Virus record (IMG/VR): IMGVR_UViG_3300030382_001297
Coordinates: 1-64,000 of that record
Length of the DNA: 64,000 nucleotides
Direction: 5' to 3' (one strand)
From: a virus
Part shown: positions 1-8,938 of the stretch, piece after piece
Layout of the letters: every line of letters begins with the position of its first letter
Position numbering within the stretch: the stretch's first letter is position 1
Position numbers and translations under genes: made by a program
Notes under the pieces: generated by a model
What the model saw: the letters and a program-made list of their open reading frames with translations, nothing else
What the model was told of the DNA's origin: nothing
Database searches by the model: none

Positions 1-650
1 ACGAGATAGAGGGATGGGATAGACTTATAGATGTAAATCGCTATATCTATACAGTTCCTACTAATGTTACTGGTGGATGGGCATCTGGCACTGCTGATGT
101 TACATTTGAATCCGATGGGCAAACTGTTACAGCTACATTAGGCACGGACTATGATGGTGGCTTTTATTTTACTACGGGAGCTACTAATACCTTAGAAGCA
201 GATAGATTACGCTTTCAAATAAAGGCTAGTGGAGCAAGCAATATAGAGCTTAGTAACTTTAAGAGCTTTAATGGAGCAACGCAAGATACTGACTATGCTA
301 TTACTTATACTCCTGCCTCATTGAGCATACCTACTGGTAGTTGGTTAACTGTGGATATGCCTTTTGTTACAGGTAGTGTAACGAGCGGTTCTTCAATATA
401 TTTAGATGGAACACGTTATGCAGTAACTATAACCTCTGGGTCTAGTTTTAATTATGAAGCAGATTTCCGTGATTTTGAATTTGGGATTTCCGGAGCAGCT
501 TCAGGTAATAAAGTCTATGTGAGGGATATAAGATATTATAAATCTATACGTTGGATGGTTCAGGCTGTCCGAGACTATAACGACGACTATGTTATTTATG
601 AGTGTGTACGTATCAAAGGCAAATCTGATAAGAATAGGAGGGCACGATAA
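1..650 (+). CDS. virion/tail protein, 5'-truncated by window edge
   Basis: The frame is open from base 3 to the TAA at 648-650 with no stop, so the gene begins before the window; the TTG at 321 is internal. About 215 residues are visible, rich in Ser, Thr, Gly and aromatic residues in an alternating pattern typical of beta-sandwich virion proteins. Two similar halves can be read, each with a YDGGFYF- or SFNYEADF-like strand. The stop overlaps the next start (TAATG). Its position before the tail-completion gene suggests a head-tail connector or decoration protein. No family was recognised. Confidence 0.7.
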   Translation, partial: EIEGWDRLIDVNRYIYTVPTNVTGGWASGTADVTFESDGQTVTATLGTDYDGGFYFTTGATNTLEADRLRFQIKASGASNIELSNFKSFNGATQDTDYAITYTPASLSIPTGSWLTVDMPFVTGSVTSGSSIYLDGTRYAVTITSGSSFNYEADFRDFEFGISGAASGNKVYVRDIRYYKSIRWMVQAVRDYNDDYVIYECVRIKGKSDKNRRAR

Positions 651-1168
651 TGGCAGAGCCCGACCACTTGAATGTTGTTGAACGAAAAATCATAGATAAT
701 CTCCGAACGGGAACATATACATCGGGAAGTGTAGGAAGCACTGCTACTGCTTGGGATAGTGGGGATGTAACGGTTTTTGGTCAATTTCCAGAAACAGAAG
801 ATGCTTTATATCCTTGTATTATATCAGAAATGACAGCTAATGGTATAGAACAACAGTTCACTGGTCAAACTATGAATACAGGAGAAATAGGAGAATTATA
901 TGGTGTTTCTTTTAAATTTCATATTGTTGTTGATAGAGATTCTACTATTACGGTTAATAGTGTAGGCTTTAAACAAAGAAGATTATTAAATTACTTGATG
1001 TTATCTACGGCTAACATTTTAATGGATTGCGATTTTAGTGGAACAGATACTGAAGTAGTTGAACGACACTATACTGGCTTTCAGGATATGGGATACAATC
1101 CTGATTTGGAAGTCTGGGCAGCTGTGTGTAGTATGATTATAGTATTCGCTAATGATAGGCCACCATAA
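650..1168 (+). CDS. putative tail-completion/tail-terminator protein
   Basis: A 172-residue protein with mixed alpha/beta composition, lying between a virion protein and the tail genes. The N-terminal helix followed by the phrase FPETEDALYPCIIS and a later KFHIVVD strand fits the general shape of tail-completion proteins that cap the tail tube or join it to the head. It is coupled on both sides by TAATG overlaps. The assignment rests on position and size, not on a diagnostic motif. Confidence 0.55.
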   Translation: MAEPDHLNVVERKIIDNLRTGTYTSGSVGSTATAWDSGDVTVFGQFPETEDALYPCIISEMTANGIEQQFTGQTMNTGEIGELYGVSFKFHIVVDRDSTITVNSVGFKQRRLLNYLMLSTANILMDCDFSGTDTEVVERHYTGFQDMGYNPDLEVWAAVCSMIIVFANDRPP

Positions 1169-3114
1169 TGGCAGATACAGAACACCCACCAGTAAAAGCA
1201 ATTAGATTCGCAGACATTGGTGGTTTCTTTGAAGAAGCTTTTGTTCAACAAGAAGTATATAGAACTATTACTGCTGGTATATCTCCTTATCTTTCTAAAA
1301 AAAGAGGTATATCTTTAGAACCAGTCAAAGGCGGGGGAGGAGGAGATTATAAAGGAGAATATATGGCTCCTAGAGATGTGCCCTATGAGGGCTCTCAAAA
1401 TTATATGGAAGAAAATATAACTCCATTTACCCAAAGACTGTCCCAGAGTGCAAATAATAGTAGTACCGAGCCTATCAGGGATTCTGCGAAAAGAAACAGT
1501 GCATTAAAAACTGCGCTTGATACTGGAAACGTTACATTAGCTGAAGAGTTAGCACAGATGATGTCAGGTACTCATCCTACTCAACCTACACCACACGCTC
1601 CAAGTGTGGGAGAATTACACTTACAGCGTATGGGTCAAGATATTGCTGATGCTACTCCCGGTATTGGTGTTCCCGCCGACTTGGAAGATTATGAAAATAT
1701 TATCACCAAACAGCAGCCAGCGGATATAATTGCTAATTCACCAGTCAATGTAGCTTTAATTAACACATTCATTGATGTTATAAGAGAGAGTACTCATAAG
1801 GATTGGAAGAATTTTCTCGACGGCGTCCAACTGATGGATGTAACTGAATCAGCAGGTAAAAAATGGTTCGCAAATCAGATGGCAAAAGGAGGATTTGCTC
1901 GACTCAAATTAAGAAACGAGCCTGACTTTGAACTTAACCCTGATAAATTTTTAGAAGCGTCTAAGATATGGAGTGATAGATTTGAACGAGATAGTAAGGT
2001 GATAAATGACCATATACAAAAGGAGTTTAAGAGTGTTAATATGTTAATTCAGAAATTTAATAAAGGTAGAGCAACTGCAAATGACATAGAAGCGGAAATG
2101 ATTAGAGTTATTGATGCGGGTGGAAGTTCTGGTTCAGGTAAGGGAGGCCCCCAAGTGGCATCTACGGTAGCTAACCACTATCTACAGGTTTTTGCTGATG
2201 CATTTTTGATGGGAACACTGCAAGGGAAGTCTCAAATCCCCGGTTTTATGGAACAACAACCATTAGGAGATTCAGGGATAGCTGCTTTTATATTTGCTGC
2301 ACCTTATGCAGATAATACGGGTATAGGTTTTAAGTGGCATGTAGAATTTCATGATATAGGAGGTCCCGGTGTGGCTACTGATGGTGTAATAGTAGCAATG
2401 CAAGCTATCAAGAATAAGTCAATTTCAAGTTTCACAGCACAACAGTATTATACTCATACGCGTCAAACAGCCAATGACTGGTATATTCAAACAGCCTCAA
2501 GACAGGGAGCTTCAGAGGAATTTTACGCTGGATTAATAGATTCCATAGCTCAACCCCAATTAAATATAGAATTGATGCCAGATTCTGTACCCAATGGTTT
2601 CGTAGGACCCATTACTCAACTTTCAGCAGCGGACTTTGGTAAAAATTTTATGGCACAAATTAAAGAACAAGTAGAAGGAAAAACCAATGAATCAAAATTC
2701 AAAAATTATTTTAATACAATGTTATCGGTAGCTAATGATGCAACTAAGGCATGGTATGATTCAGCTGGAGTAAATGGTGGTAAATTATACGGAGGAGATA
2801 ATACTAATCTTTTCAAGGATGGTGGTATTTGGCCTGACTCAGGCAACACTTTCGATGATTTAAACAAAGGTATCGGTCATGATTTGGGTGTTTCTCCATT
2901 TTTAGTTTCAACTAAAGAATATGTTAAAATATTTGGAGGAGAGAAAAAACCATATAATATAAGTCTTAATCCTTCTAAGCGTGCAGAAATAATTGCCAAC
3001 AGCAGCTTAGACCAGCGACAGAATAGAGGGTGGACAGAAAATGCAAAAGGAACTGTGGTTCGCTTTAAAATAGATTACCGAGAGTTAGACAGAATGGTCT
3101 TAGGTAAAGGTTAG
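1168..3114 (+). CDS. large structural protein of unknown role
   Basis: A 648-residue protein starting in a TAATG overlap with the upstream gene. The N-terminus has a basic segment (YLSKKRGI) and a glycine-rich stretch near residue 55; the middle is helical and charged, and a glycine-rich linker (GGSSGSGKGG) lies near residue 316. No enzyme motif was found; the GSGKGG string is a linker, not a P-loop. Position before the tail tube fits a tail-sheath, neck or other virion component. No signal peptide or membrane span is visible. Confidence 0.6.
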   Translation: MADTEHPPVKAIRFADIGGFFEEAFVQQEVYRTITAGISPYLSKKRGISLEPVKGGGGGDYKGEYMAPRDVPYEGSQNYMEENITPFTQRLSQSANNSSTEPIRDSAKRNSALKTALDTGNVTLAEELAQMMSGTHPTQPTPHAPSVGELHLQRMGQDIADATPGIGVPADLEDYENIITKQQPADIIANSPVNVALINTFIDVIRESTHKDWKNFLDGVQLMDVTESAGKKWFANQMAKGGFARLKLRNEPDFELNPDKFLEASKIWSDRFERDSKVINDHIQKEFKSVNMLIQKFNKGRATANDIEAEMIRVIDAGGSSGSGKGGPQVASTVANHYLQVFADAFLMGTLQGKSQIPGFMEQQPLGDSGIAAFIFAAPYADNTGIGFKWHVEFHDIGGPGVATDGVIVAMQAIKNKSISSFTAQQYYTHTRQTANDWYIQTASRQGASEEFYAGLIDSIAQPQLNIELMPDSVPNGFVGPITQLSAADFGKNFMAQIKEQVEGKTNESKFKNYFNTMLSVANDATKAWYDSAGVNGGKLYGGDNTNLFKDGGIWPDSGNTFDDLNKGIGHDLGVSPFLVSTKEYVKIFGGEKKPYNISLNPSKRAEIIANSSLDQRQNRGWTENAKGTVVRFKIDYRELDRMVLGKG

Positions 3115-3123
3115 TTATAGCAT

Positions 3124-3137
3124 AAGCTTTATATACT
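3124..3137 (+). promoter_or_regulatory. archaeal BRE/TATA promoter for tail-tube genes
   Basis: AAGCTTTATATACT is a strong archaeal TATA box with upstream purines. It lies about 70 bases before the first tail-tube gene, giving a leader of about 45 bases that ends in an AAGGAG ribosome-binding site. It would separate transcription of the abundant tail-tube proteins from the upstream genes. Confidence 0.75.
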
Positions 3138-3206
3138 GCTTCAAACTATATTAAAGTGAATGAAGTGTATTGTGTCTAGACAACAAGAAAATAAGGAGAA
3201 AAAAAT

Positions 3207-3926
3207 ATGGTATATTTCCTAGGAAGAGACGTAGATGTCTATATCTTTTGTGAAGCCCAAGCTACTACAGCTAATGGTACAATCGGGACTAGCGGAAGCG
3301 AGGCTGTGAACGGCGCAGCGACTTTAAGTCAAACGTTCGCCACAGCAATGGCTTCAGGTGGTTCTGCAAGTAACACCTTAGCAGATTTTGATAAGCAGAA
3401 TGATATAACAGGTATAGATGTAAGCACAGGAGTTATGGATGAAGATAATTCCTTTGTAGGCCAGATGCAAGCAGGAAAGGTGGAAATTAAGAAAGAAGTC
3501 ACCGTTTCGCTTACACGCAAGAAGAATAATAATTGTTGGGACGTTATATTTAACGGACCTATCAACAGCGGTTATATGGAGATAACTAGCCAAAAAGGTG
3601 GAGCACGATGGGGTCATGCCGACAACTCGTCCGCTTTAGCAGCTGGTTTAATCAATCCAAAAGATACGCGCGACATGAATAATACAGGTGGCGGTACAAA
3701 AATTGGATATGGTTATCGTGTAGCCTTAGTATTGAAGTCAGGTTCCGGGACAGACGGAACCACAGAGACAATGACAATACCCAACTGTGCATTAAATTCG
3801 TATTCTGTAACATTAGGTGCAGACGCAGTAGATGAGGAAACTCTAGAATTCGTAACTAATCAATCACCAAGATTCTCGATTGGTACCGAATATAACTACA
3901 CCCTTACGGACAAAACTGCATTTTAG
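3207..3926 (+). CDS. tail tube protein, long paralogue
   Basis: A 239-residue protein starting MVYFLGRDVDV and containing the core GIDVSTGVMDEDNSF...EIKKEVTVSLTRKK followed by WDVIFNGP. The same core recurs in the next gene, so the two are paralogues. Position before the chaperone pair and tape measure, and the beta-rich composition, identify it as a tail tube/major tail protein. It has an AAGGAG site and its own TATA box upstream. It is longer than its neighbour because of an inserted loop around residues 110-155. Confidence 0.75.
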   Translation: MVYFLGRDVDVYIFCEAQATTANGTIGTSGSEAVNGAATLSQTFATAMASGGSASNTLADFDKQNDITGIDVSTGVMDEDNSFVGQMQAGKVEIKKEVTVSLTRKKNNNCWDVIFNGPINSGYMEITSQKGGARWGHADNSSALAAGLINPKDTRDMNNTGGGTKIGYGYRVALVLKSGSGTDGTTETMTIPNCALNSYSVTLGADAVDEETLEFVTNQSPRFSIGTEYNYTLTDKTAF

Positions 3927-3935
3927 AGGATAATT

Positions 3936-4499
3936 ATGGTTTATTTTTTAGGAAGAGATGTGGATGTTGGACTGGCTACCGAATCGCAAACGATTGGTAT
4001 AACAGCAGCAGCAGACGCTCTTACAATAAGTGCCGCAGCCTCCGGAACAGCAGCGGCGACGGCTTCTGGAAGCACGTCATTTGATAACGTTACAGGTGTA
4101 GATTTATCTATCGGAGCAATGGATGAGGATATTTCTTATTTTGGTGTTCGTTCACAAACGAAAGCTGAGATTAAGAAGGAAACTACAGTCACAGTAACAA
4201 AGAAGAAGACAAACGATGAGTGGGATACTGTATTCAACAAGGCTCGTTTTGGTGTATCCGGAGCTAGTCAAGAATGGTATGGTTTAGAAGAACCCACCGT
4301 ATCGCACGGATATAGACTTTATATCCAATTAAAAAGTGGAAGTGAAGTATTTACAGTACCGAACGCTTGTGTACAATCACACACTACAACAATTAACGCA
4401 GACGGAACCCAAGAGGAAACTATTGAGTTTATGTCATACGTAACGCCACGCATAGGTACAACTGATTATACAGCTGCTACCAGTGGTGCAGCACTATAA
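3936..4499 (+). CDS. tail tube protein, short paralogue
   Basis: A 187-residue protein sharing the MVYFLGRDVDV start, the GVDLSIGAMDEDISYFG segment and the EIKKETTVTVTKKK-WDTVF segment with the preceding gene. It follows after nine bases with an AGAGGAT ribosome-binding site. It is probably the second tube subunit, or a tube-initiator or terminator variant. A hairpin follows directly after its stop. Confidence 0.75.
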   Translation: MVYFLGRDVDVGLATESQTIGITAAADALTISAAASGTAAATASGSTSFDNVTGVDLSIGAMDEDISYFGVRSQTKAEIKKETTVTVTKKKTNDEWDTVFNKARFGVSGASQEWYGLEEPTVSHGYRLYIQLKSGSEVFTVPNACVQSHTTTINADGTQEETIEFMSYVTPRIGTTDYTAATSGAAL

Positions 4500-4501
4500 G
4501 G

Positions 4502-4522
4502 GGGGACATAGTCCCCTCCTTT
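4502..4522 (+). terminator. hairpin and T-run after tail tube genes
   Basis: GGGGAC-ATA-GTCCCC forms a perfect six-base-pair stem followed by TCCTTTT, starting three bases after the tail-tube stop. It could end or attenuate transcription and so keep the downstream chaperones at lower levels than the tube proteins. The next gene has a strong AGGAGG site just beyond it, so read-through is expected. Confidence 0.6.
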
Positions 4523-4537
4523 TAGGAGGAATTAAAA

Positions 4538-4939
4538 ATGTCTGAAGAAGAAATAGCAGAAGAAACGGTTCACGAAGAACCTGATAAAGAAATGTGGTCA
4601 ATGGATGACCTTATTGGTTTGACTGATGCAGTACAAACTGAAGAAATAGAGTATAGAAAAAAGACAGTAGTTTTTCAATTCTGTGAATTAGCAGAAAAAG
4701 AAGAGCCTAAAATGTCAAAAAATAAGTTCAAGAATGATGAGGAACAAAATGAATACTTTCAGAAAATTGGCTCAGAGCGTGTCATTAAGATGATAGAAAA
4801 AGCTAATAAAAAGAACCCTGAAGGTACTAGCCTTACAAAAGAACACTGGGAAAAACTCCCTACAACACTAAAATATACCATAGCAAACAAAGTAATAGGA
4901 TTGGAGCAAGACGCAGCCGAAAATTTTACAATCGGATGA
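4538..4939 (+). CDS. tail assembly chaperone, upstream (gpG-like) frame
   Basis: A 133-residue acidic protein between tail tube and tape measure, the canonical place of the tail-assembly chaperone pair (lambda gpG/gpGT arrangement). A canonical A AAT TTT slippery heptamer lies four codons before the stop, and the following ORF is in the -1 frame, so a share of ribosomes should make a fused protein. The start has an AGGAGG site. Confidence 0.7.
   Translation: MSEEEIAEETVHEEPDKEMWSMDDLIGLTDAVQTEEIEYRKKTVVFQFCELAEKEEPKMSKNKFKNDEEQNEYFQKIGSERVIKMIEKANKKNPEGTSLTKEHWEKLPTTLKYTIANKVIGLEQDAAENFTIG
4921..4927 (+). other. predicted programmed -1 ribosomal frameshift site
   Basis: The sequence A AAT TTT is aligned with the zero frame (codons GAA AAT TTT), matching the X XXY YYZ rule. 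After slipping back one base the frame reads through TAC AAT CGG ATG into the next ORF without a stop. Frame phases (4538 = 2, 4936 = 1 modulo 3) agree with a -1 shift. The known tail-chaperone precedent makes this likely; frameshifting efficiency is unknown. Confidence 0.7.
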
Positions 4940-5241
4940 TGGATACACCTGAACCGGTGTTAATCTGGATTCCGTTAATGAAAGACCTCGGCATGAGTTG
5001 GAATGAAATAAAATGCACCCCAGCCTACGAATTACGTGGCATATTAGGGGCTCTTAATGAATATGAGGAGCTCCATTCTATGGACGGATACGAAGACTCG
5101 GATATAAGTGATATGGCAAAGAATAGGCCAAGCATTAGACAATCTTGGCATGCGTATAAAGCAAAGCAAGCGAAATATAACGAAATGATTGGAAAAGAAA
5201 ATAAAAAGGATTTTTCTTCATTGAAAGCCTTAAAAAATTAA
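4936..5241 (+). CDS. tail assembly chaperone, downstream (T-like) frame
   Basis: A 101-residue, mostly helical, charged ORF whose ATG overlaps the TGA of the upstream chaperone gene. It lies in the -1 frame, so it can be made as the C-terminal part of a G-T fusion through the slippery site or by re-initiation. In tailed phages the T part recruits tape measure to the tube; the tape-measure gene follows 16 bases later. Confidence 0.65.
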   Translation: MMDTPEPVLIWIPLMKDLGMSWNEIKCTPAYELRGILGALNEYEELHSMDGYEDSDISDMAKNRPSIRQSWHAYKAKQAKYNEMIGKENKKDFSSLKALKN

Positions 5242-5257
5242 ATCAGGCACAGATAAT

Positions 5258-8200
5258 ATGGGATTTGCAGGTCAGGTTTTTGCGGCGCGTGTAGCCGTCG
5301 GGTTAGCTGTACCTTCGCAGCAATCTTTGAATAAGGCAGGGGGTCTCATAGCACGAAGTGTTGGCGGTATTTATACCAAAATGCGTCAAAAGAAGATTGA
5401 GGCAGCAAAACAGAACTTATCAGCTACTCAGAAAGGACTTGATGAACATGCTTCTAAGGTTGAAGCATTTCAGAAAAAGACTACTGGAAAGTTATGGAAA
5501 TCATCTAACAACACCATCATGAAATTAAAGGGCTTAGCCAAAGGAGGCGAGCTGGCAATGGAAACTGGTGGTGCTATCGCTAAATTGAAAAAGGGCATGG
5601 ATTCTACCGGAGGCTCTGAAGCGTTCAGTAAACTTTTTAAAGGAATCAAAACGACAGGAAAGGCGGCTCATACCGAATTTCAACAAATGGTCGGGATGAT
5701 GGGCAATTTTAACAAGCTGAATGCTCAACAAAAAGAAGAAGTCATAGGGTTCCTTAAAGATAGGGAACTCATGCAGAAACGTGTTATTAAACAGACTGCC
5801 GAGGACGTTAAAGCTGGAAAAGCTACTGTAGAACAACTTAGAAAGGAAGCCGAAGTTTTTAAGGTATATAAAGAAGAAAGAGAGGAAATGGAAGTTCTAG
5901 CGAGGGACTACAAGATAGTAGTTGCGGCGCTAGCAAAAGAGGAAGCGGAATTAAATGATGAAGAACGGGAATTATTAAGACTTCATAAGAAACACGAAAA
6001 AGCATTTGAAGATTTAACAGTTGATACTAAAAGATATAGACTAGAATTAATGCAGCTCACAGGAACTGTAGTTAATCAACTTAAAAGAGGATTTACCGAT
6101 GCCGTAAGAGAGTCGGTAGCAGCACTAACTGCCTTCTACTATAAGCTCAATCAAAGCACGCAAGAATTAATTGAATTTGAAGCTGAATTACTCAATGCAA
6201 ATTCGGTATGGAATGAGACTAGAGAAACCTTATTTGATACATCTGACATGATTGTTCAATTTGGACAGCAATTTGGAATGGAGATGCAAAACGGTGCAAC
6301 TGGATTATACCAACTTGCTTCGGCTGGTCTTACTGCTTCTGAGTCTATGACAGTGTTACCAGAAACTTTAAAGTTATCTATGGCGGTTCAAGGAGACCAC
6401 AACACTATTGCTAAATTAACCACTCAGACTATTAAAGGTTTTGATATGGAGATGAATCAAGCAGCAGAAGTAACAGATAAGTTTGCTCATGCTATACAGA
6501 AATCTCTTATAGAGTATGAAGATTTATCAAGCGCTGTTAAGTTTGCTCTACCTTTCTTTACCGCTACAGGGCAATCTATAGACCAACTATTAGGTGCTTT
6601 ACAGGTCTTGACTAATAGAGCTTTGGAGGCTGGTATTGCAGGTCGTGGTTTAAGACAGGCTTTAGCAGAGTTTGCAGAAAATGCTGAAGATAATACAGCG
6701 GCTTTCCGCCAAATGGGTATTGAGATAACTAATGCAGATGGTTCTATGAAACAACTGACAGAGATAGCACAACTTTTTGCTCAAGCAGTAGGTGACGATG
6801 TTATCAACAATACTGAACTACTTACCACTTTAATTGATGACTTGAACGTTCGAGGTGCAACAGCATTTATACACTTAGTTCAGAATGCTGACGAGTTCAG
6901 GCAAGCAGTGGATGATACTGCCAATTCGGGTGGAGAATTAGATGAGATGGTTAGGATTCAGAACGAATCCATGAAGGCTCAGATACAAATTCTAAAGAAC
7001 AATGTACAAATGATGTTCTTTATGTCTGATGGTCAGGAATATGCGAGTGGGGCTATGAATAGGTTTCATGACGCAGTATTAAGAGGTATAGAAAGTTTAC
7101 AAAAGTTATTAGTAGTTGAAAAAGATGGAGCATATGTAATGACCGAATTTGGTGCAAATGTTCAAGAAGTAGCCATACGAGGAGTACAACTAATGACTGA
7201 CCTATTAAAACAAGCTGTTGTTATTTTGAGGCAATTCGCGGATGAAGGAGCTTTTGGTATCAGTATTCTCCATATGTATGCTATACCCTTGAAGATGGTT
7301 GCTTGGTTATTAATGACAATACCTTCAGATGTATTAAAATTGATAGTAGCGTGGCATTTATTAAATAAAGTTTTAGGCATAGGTATAATGTTATCAAATG
7401 CTGATAATATTTCCAAAGGTATAAGAATATTCTTGTTAGGTATGGAACAGAAAGAAGAACTAAAGAAAACAGCGATACAGGAAATGAGTACGTGGGCACT
7501 ATGGAAAAATACTGCGGCATCTGAGGCCGGCATTTTTGCTTCGATTAAAAGCATCTTCGTGAAGAAAAAAGAAACAACGGCAAAAGTACAAGACACAGCT
7601 GCGACACATTGGAATACCATTGCCGAGACACTCGGTACTATAGCTAAATGGGCAATGATTGCAGCCGTGTATGTAGTGATAGCCGTTTTCAGACCTCTGT
7701 ACACTGCTAAAAAGTTATATACATGGTGGACAACTTCTGAAACGGTAGCTACTAATATGGCTACTATATCAAAATGGCTTTATAGTATTGCTGCTTGGGC
7801 TGTCATTGGTGTTCTGATGCTTACCGCCCCATTGTTCGGACTCATTACTTTGGCAATCGGATTATATACTGGAACAGTCACATTAGGTACCATAGGAACT
7901 TCGTTATTGACAAATGCTTTGTGGGCAGTAACAATGGTTCCTATTGTAGCTTTGGTTGTTGCTATAGGATTAGCGATAGTTGCTGTCATTTATGGATTAT
8001 ATAAAATGAATCAGGAATTCGATGTAACAGGTAAGATATGGACATACCTTGGTGAGGTATGGGCAAGCATGGCGGATGGAATGAGGTCTGTTTGGGAAGA
8101 TGTCATTTATCCTCTTATTTATAGATTAGGTATGGAGTTTATAGCTATTATAGGTATTATTTATTTTATGATATCAAACCCGATGCTCATGTTAGAGAAG

Positions 8201-8938
8201 GCATGGAATTTCATATGGGAAAAAGGGATACAACCCGTATTAAATGGAATTAAGATGGTAGTAGATGGAATTATCTGGCTGGCTGGAGAAATAATGGAAA
8301 ATATTTTGAAACCCGCATGGGAAGGTTTTGCTAATCTCGTAAGTAGTATATTTGAGGGTATGAAGCAATGGTATAATGATTGGATAGTACCTATATGGGA
8401 AGGATTTTTGTACTATATTAATCTCATTAAGGATGCGGTAGCAGGATTAAACTTAGGAAATATCCTTAAAGCAGGACTTGACTCCGCTGTTGGGCTACTG
8501 AAAGAAGCTTGGGGTTATGTTCAAAAAATTAAAGGTAGCGAGTCGAAGAGGAAAGCAGCCAAAGATAAATCTTACTGGAAGGGAGAAGAAGGTTTGGTTC
8601 CTGATTGGACTGGTTGGGCTGGCGGAGGCTACATGAAGGCTCTTGCTGGAGGAGGTTCGTCTGGTAAACTGAATATAGTAGGTGAAAAAGGACCTGAACT
8701 CTTTATGCCTAATGTATCTGGTAGAGTTATATCAAACAAAGACTTAAATAGTGGTAGGGCTCTAGATATGTTACAGAGCGCACGTATGAGAGGCGCAGTC
8801 GGTGTACAGCAAGGACAACATATGAAAGTGGAGAGTTTAAGTGTAGGGAAATTATCGGCTAGAAATTCATCAGTGGGTATAAATGCTTTCAAGGGTGACA
8901 TAGGAATACAACCGGTTATAAACAGAGGTGGACGATGA
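5258..8938 (+). CDS. tape measure protein
   Basis: The 1226-residue length, long N-terminal coiled coil (about residues 30-270) and multiple hydrophobic segments (about 665-700, 795-815, 840-915 and 955-970) are typical of tape measure proteins that set tail length and reach the host membrane. The C-terminus carries the glycine-rich segment and VGEKGPELFMPN phrase common at tape measure C-termini. It overlaps the next gene by ATGA. No cell-wall hydrolase motif was seen, as would fit a host without peptidoglycan. Confidence 0.88.
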   Translation: MGFAGQVFAARVAVGLAVPSQQSLNKAGGLIARSVGGIYTKMRQKKIEAAKQNLSATQKGLDEHASKVEAFQKKTTGKLWKSSNNTIMKLKGLAKGGELAMETGGAIAKLKKGMDSTGGSEAFSKLFKGIKTTGKAAHTEFQQMVGMMGNFNKLNAQQKEEVIGFLKDRELMQKRVIKQTAEDVKAGKATVEQLRKEAEVFKVYKEEREEMEVLARDYKIVVAALAKEEAELNDEERELLRLHKKHEKAFEDLTVDTKRYRLELMQLTGTVVNQLKRGFTDAVRESVAALTAFYYKLNQSTQELIEFEAELLNANSVWNETRETLFDTSDMIVQFGQQFGMEMQNGATGLYQLASAGLTASESMTVLPETLKLSMAVQGDHNTIAKLTTQTIKGFDMEMNQAAEVTDKFAHAIQKSLIEYEDLSSAVKFALPFFTATGQSIDQLLGALQVLTNRALEAGIAGRGLRQALAEFAENAEDNTAAFRQMGIEITNADGSMKQLTEIAQLFAQAVGDDVINNTELLTTLIDDLNVRGATAFIHLVQNADEFRQAVDDTANSGGELDEMVRIQNESMKAQIQILKNNVQMMFFMSDGQEYASGAMNRFHDAVLRGIESLQKLLVVEKDGAYVMTEFGANVQEVAIRGVQLMTDLLKQAVVILRQFADEGAFGISILHMYAIPLKMVAWLLMTIPSDVLKLIVAWHLLNKVLGIGIMLSNADNISKGIRIFLLGMEQKEELKKTAIQEMSTWALWKNTAASEAGIFASIKSIFVKKKETTAKVQDTAATHWNTIAETLGTIAKWAMIAAVYVVIAVFRPLYTAKKLYTWWTTSETVATNMATISKWLYSIAAWAVIGVLMLTAPLFGLITLAIGLYTGTVTLGTIGTSLLTNALWAVTMVPIVALVVAIGLAIVAVIYGLYKMNQEFDVTGKIWTYLGEVWASMADGMRSVWEDVIYPLIYRLGMEFIAIIGIIYFMISNPMLMLEKAWNFIWEKGIQPVLNGIKMVVDGIIWLAGEIMENILKPAWEGFANLVSSIFEGMKQWYNDWIVPIWEGFLYYINLIKDAVAGLNLGNILKAGLDSAVGLLKEAWGYVQKIKGSESKRKAAKDKSYWKGEEGLVPDWTGWAGGGYMKALAGGGSSGKLNIVGEKGPELFMPNVSGRVISNKDLNSGRALDMLQSARMRGAVGVQQGQHMKVESLSVGKLSARNSSVGINAFKGDIGIQPVINRGGR

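Noticed and set aside
321-650. Separate gene beginning at TTG 321
   Set aside because: The same frame is open to the window start with continuous beta-rich sequence, so it is the end of a longer gene.
1168-3114. P-loop ATPase suggested by SGSGKGG near residue 316
   Set aside because: The string lies in a Gly/Ser linker, lacks the following Ser/Thr and a Walker B, so it is not a nucleotide-binding site.
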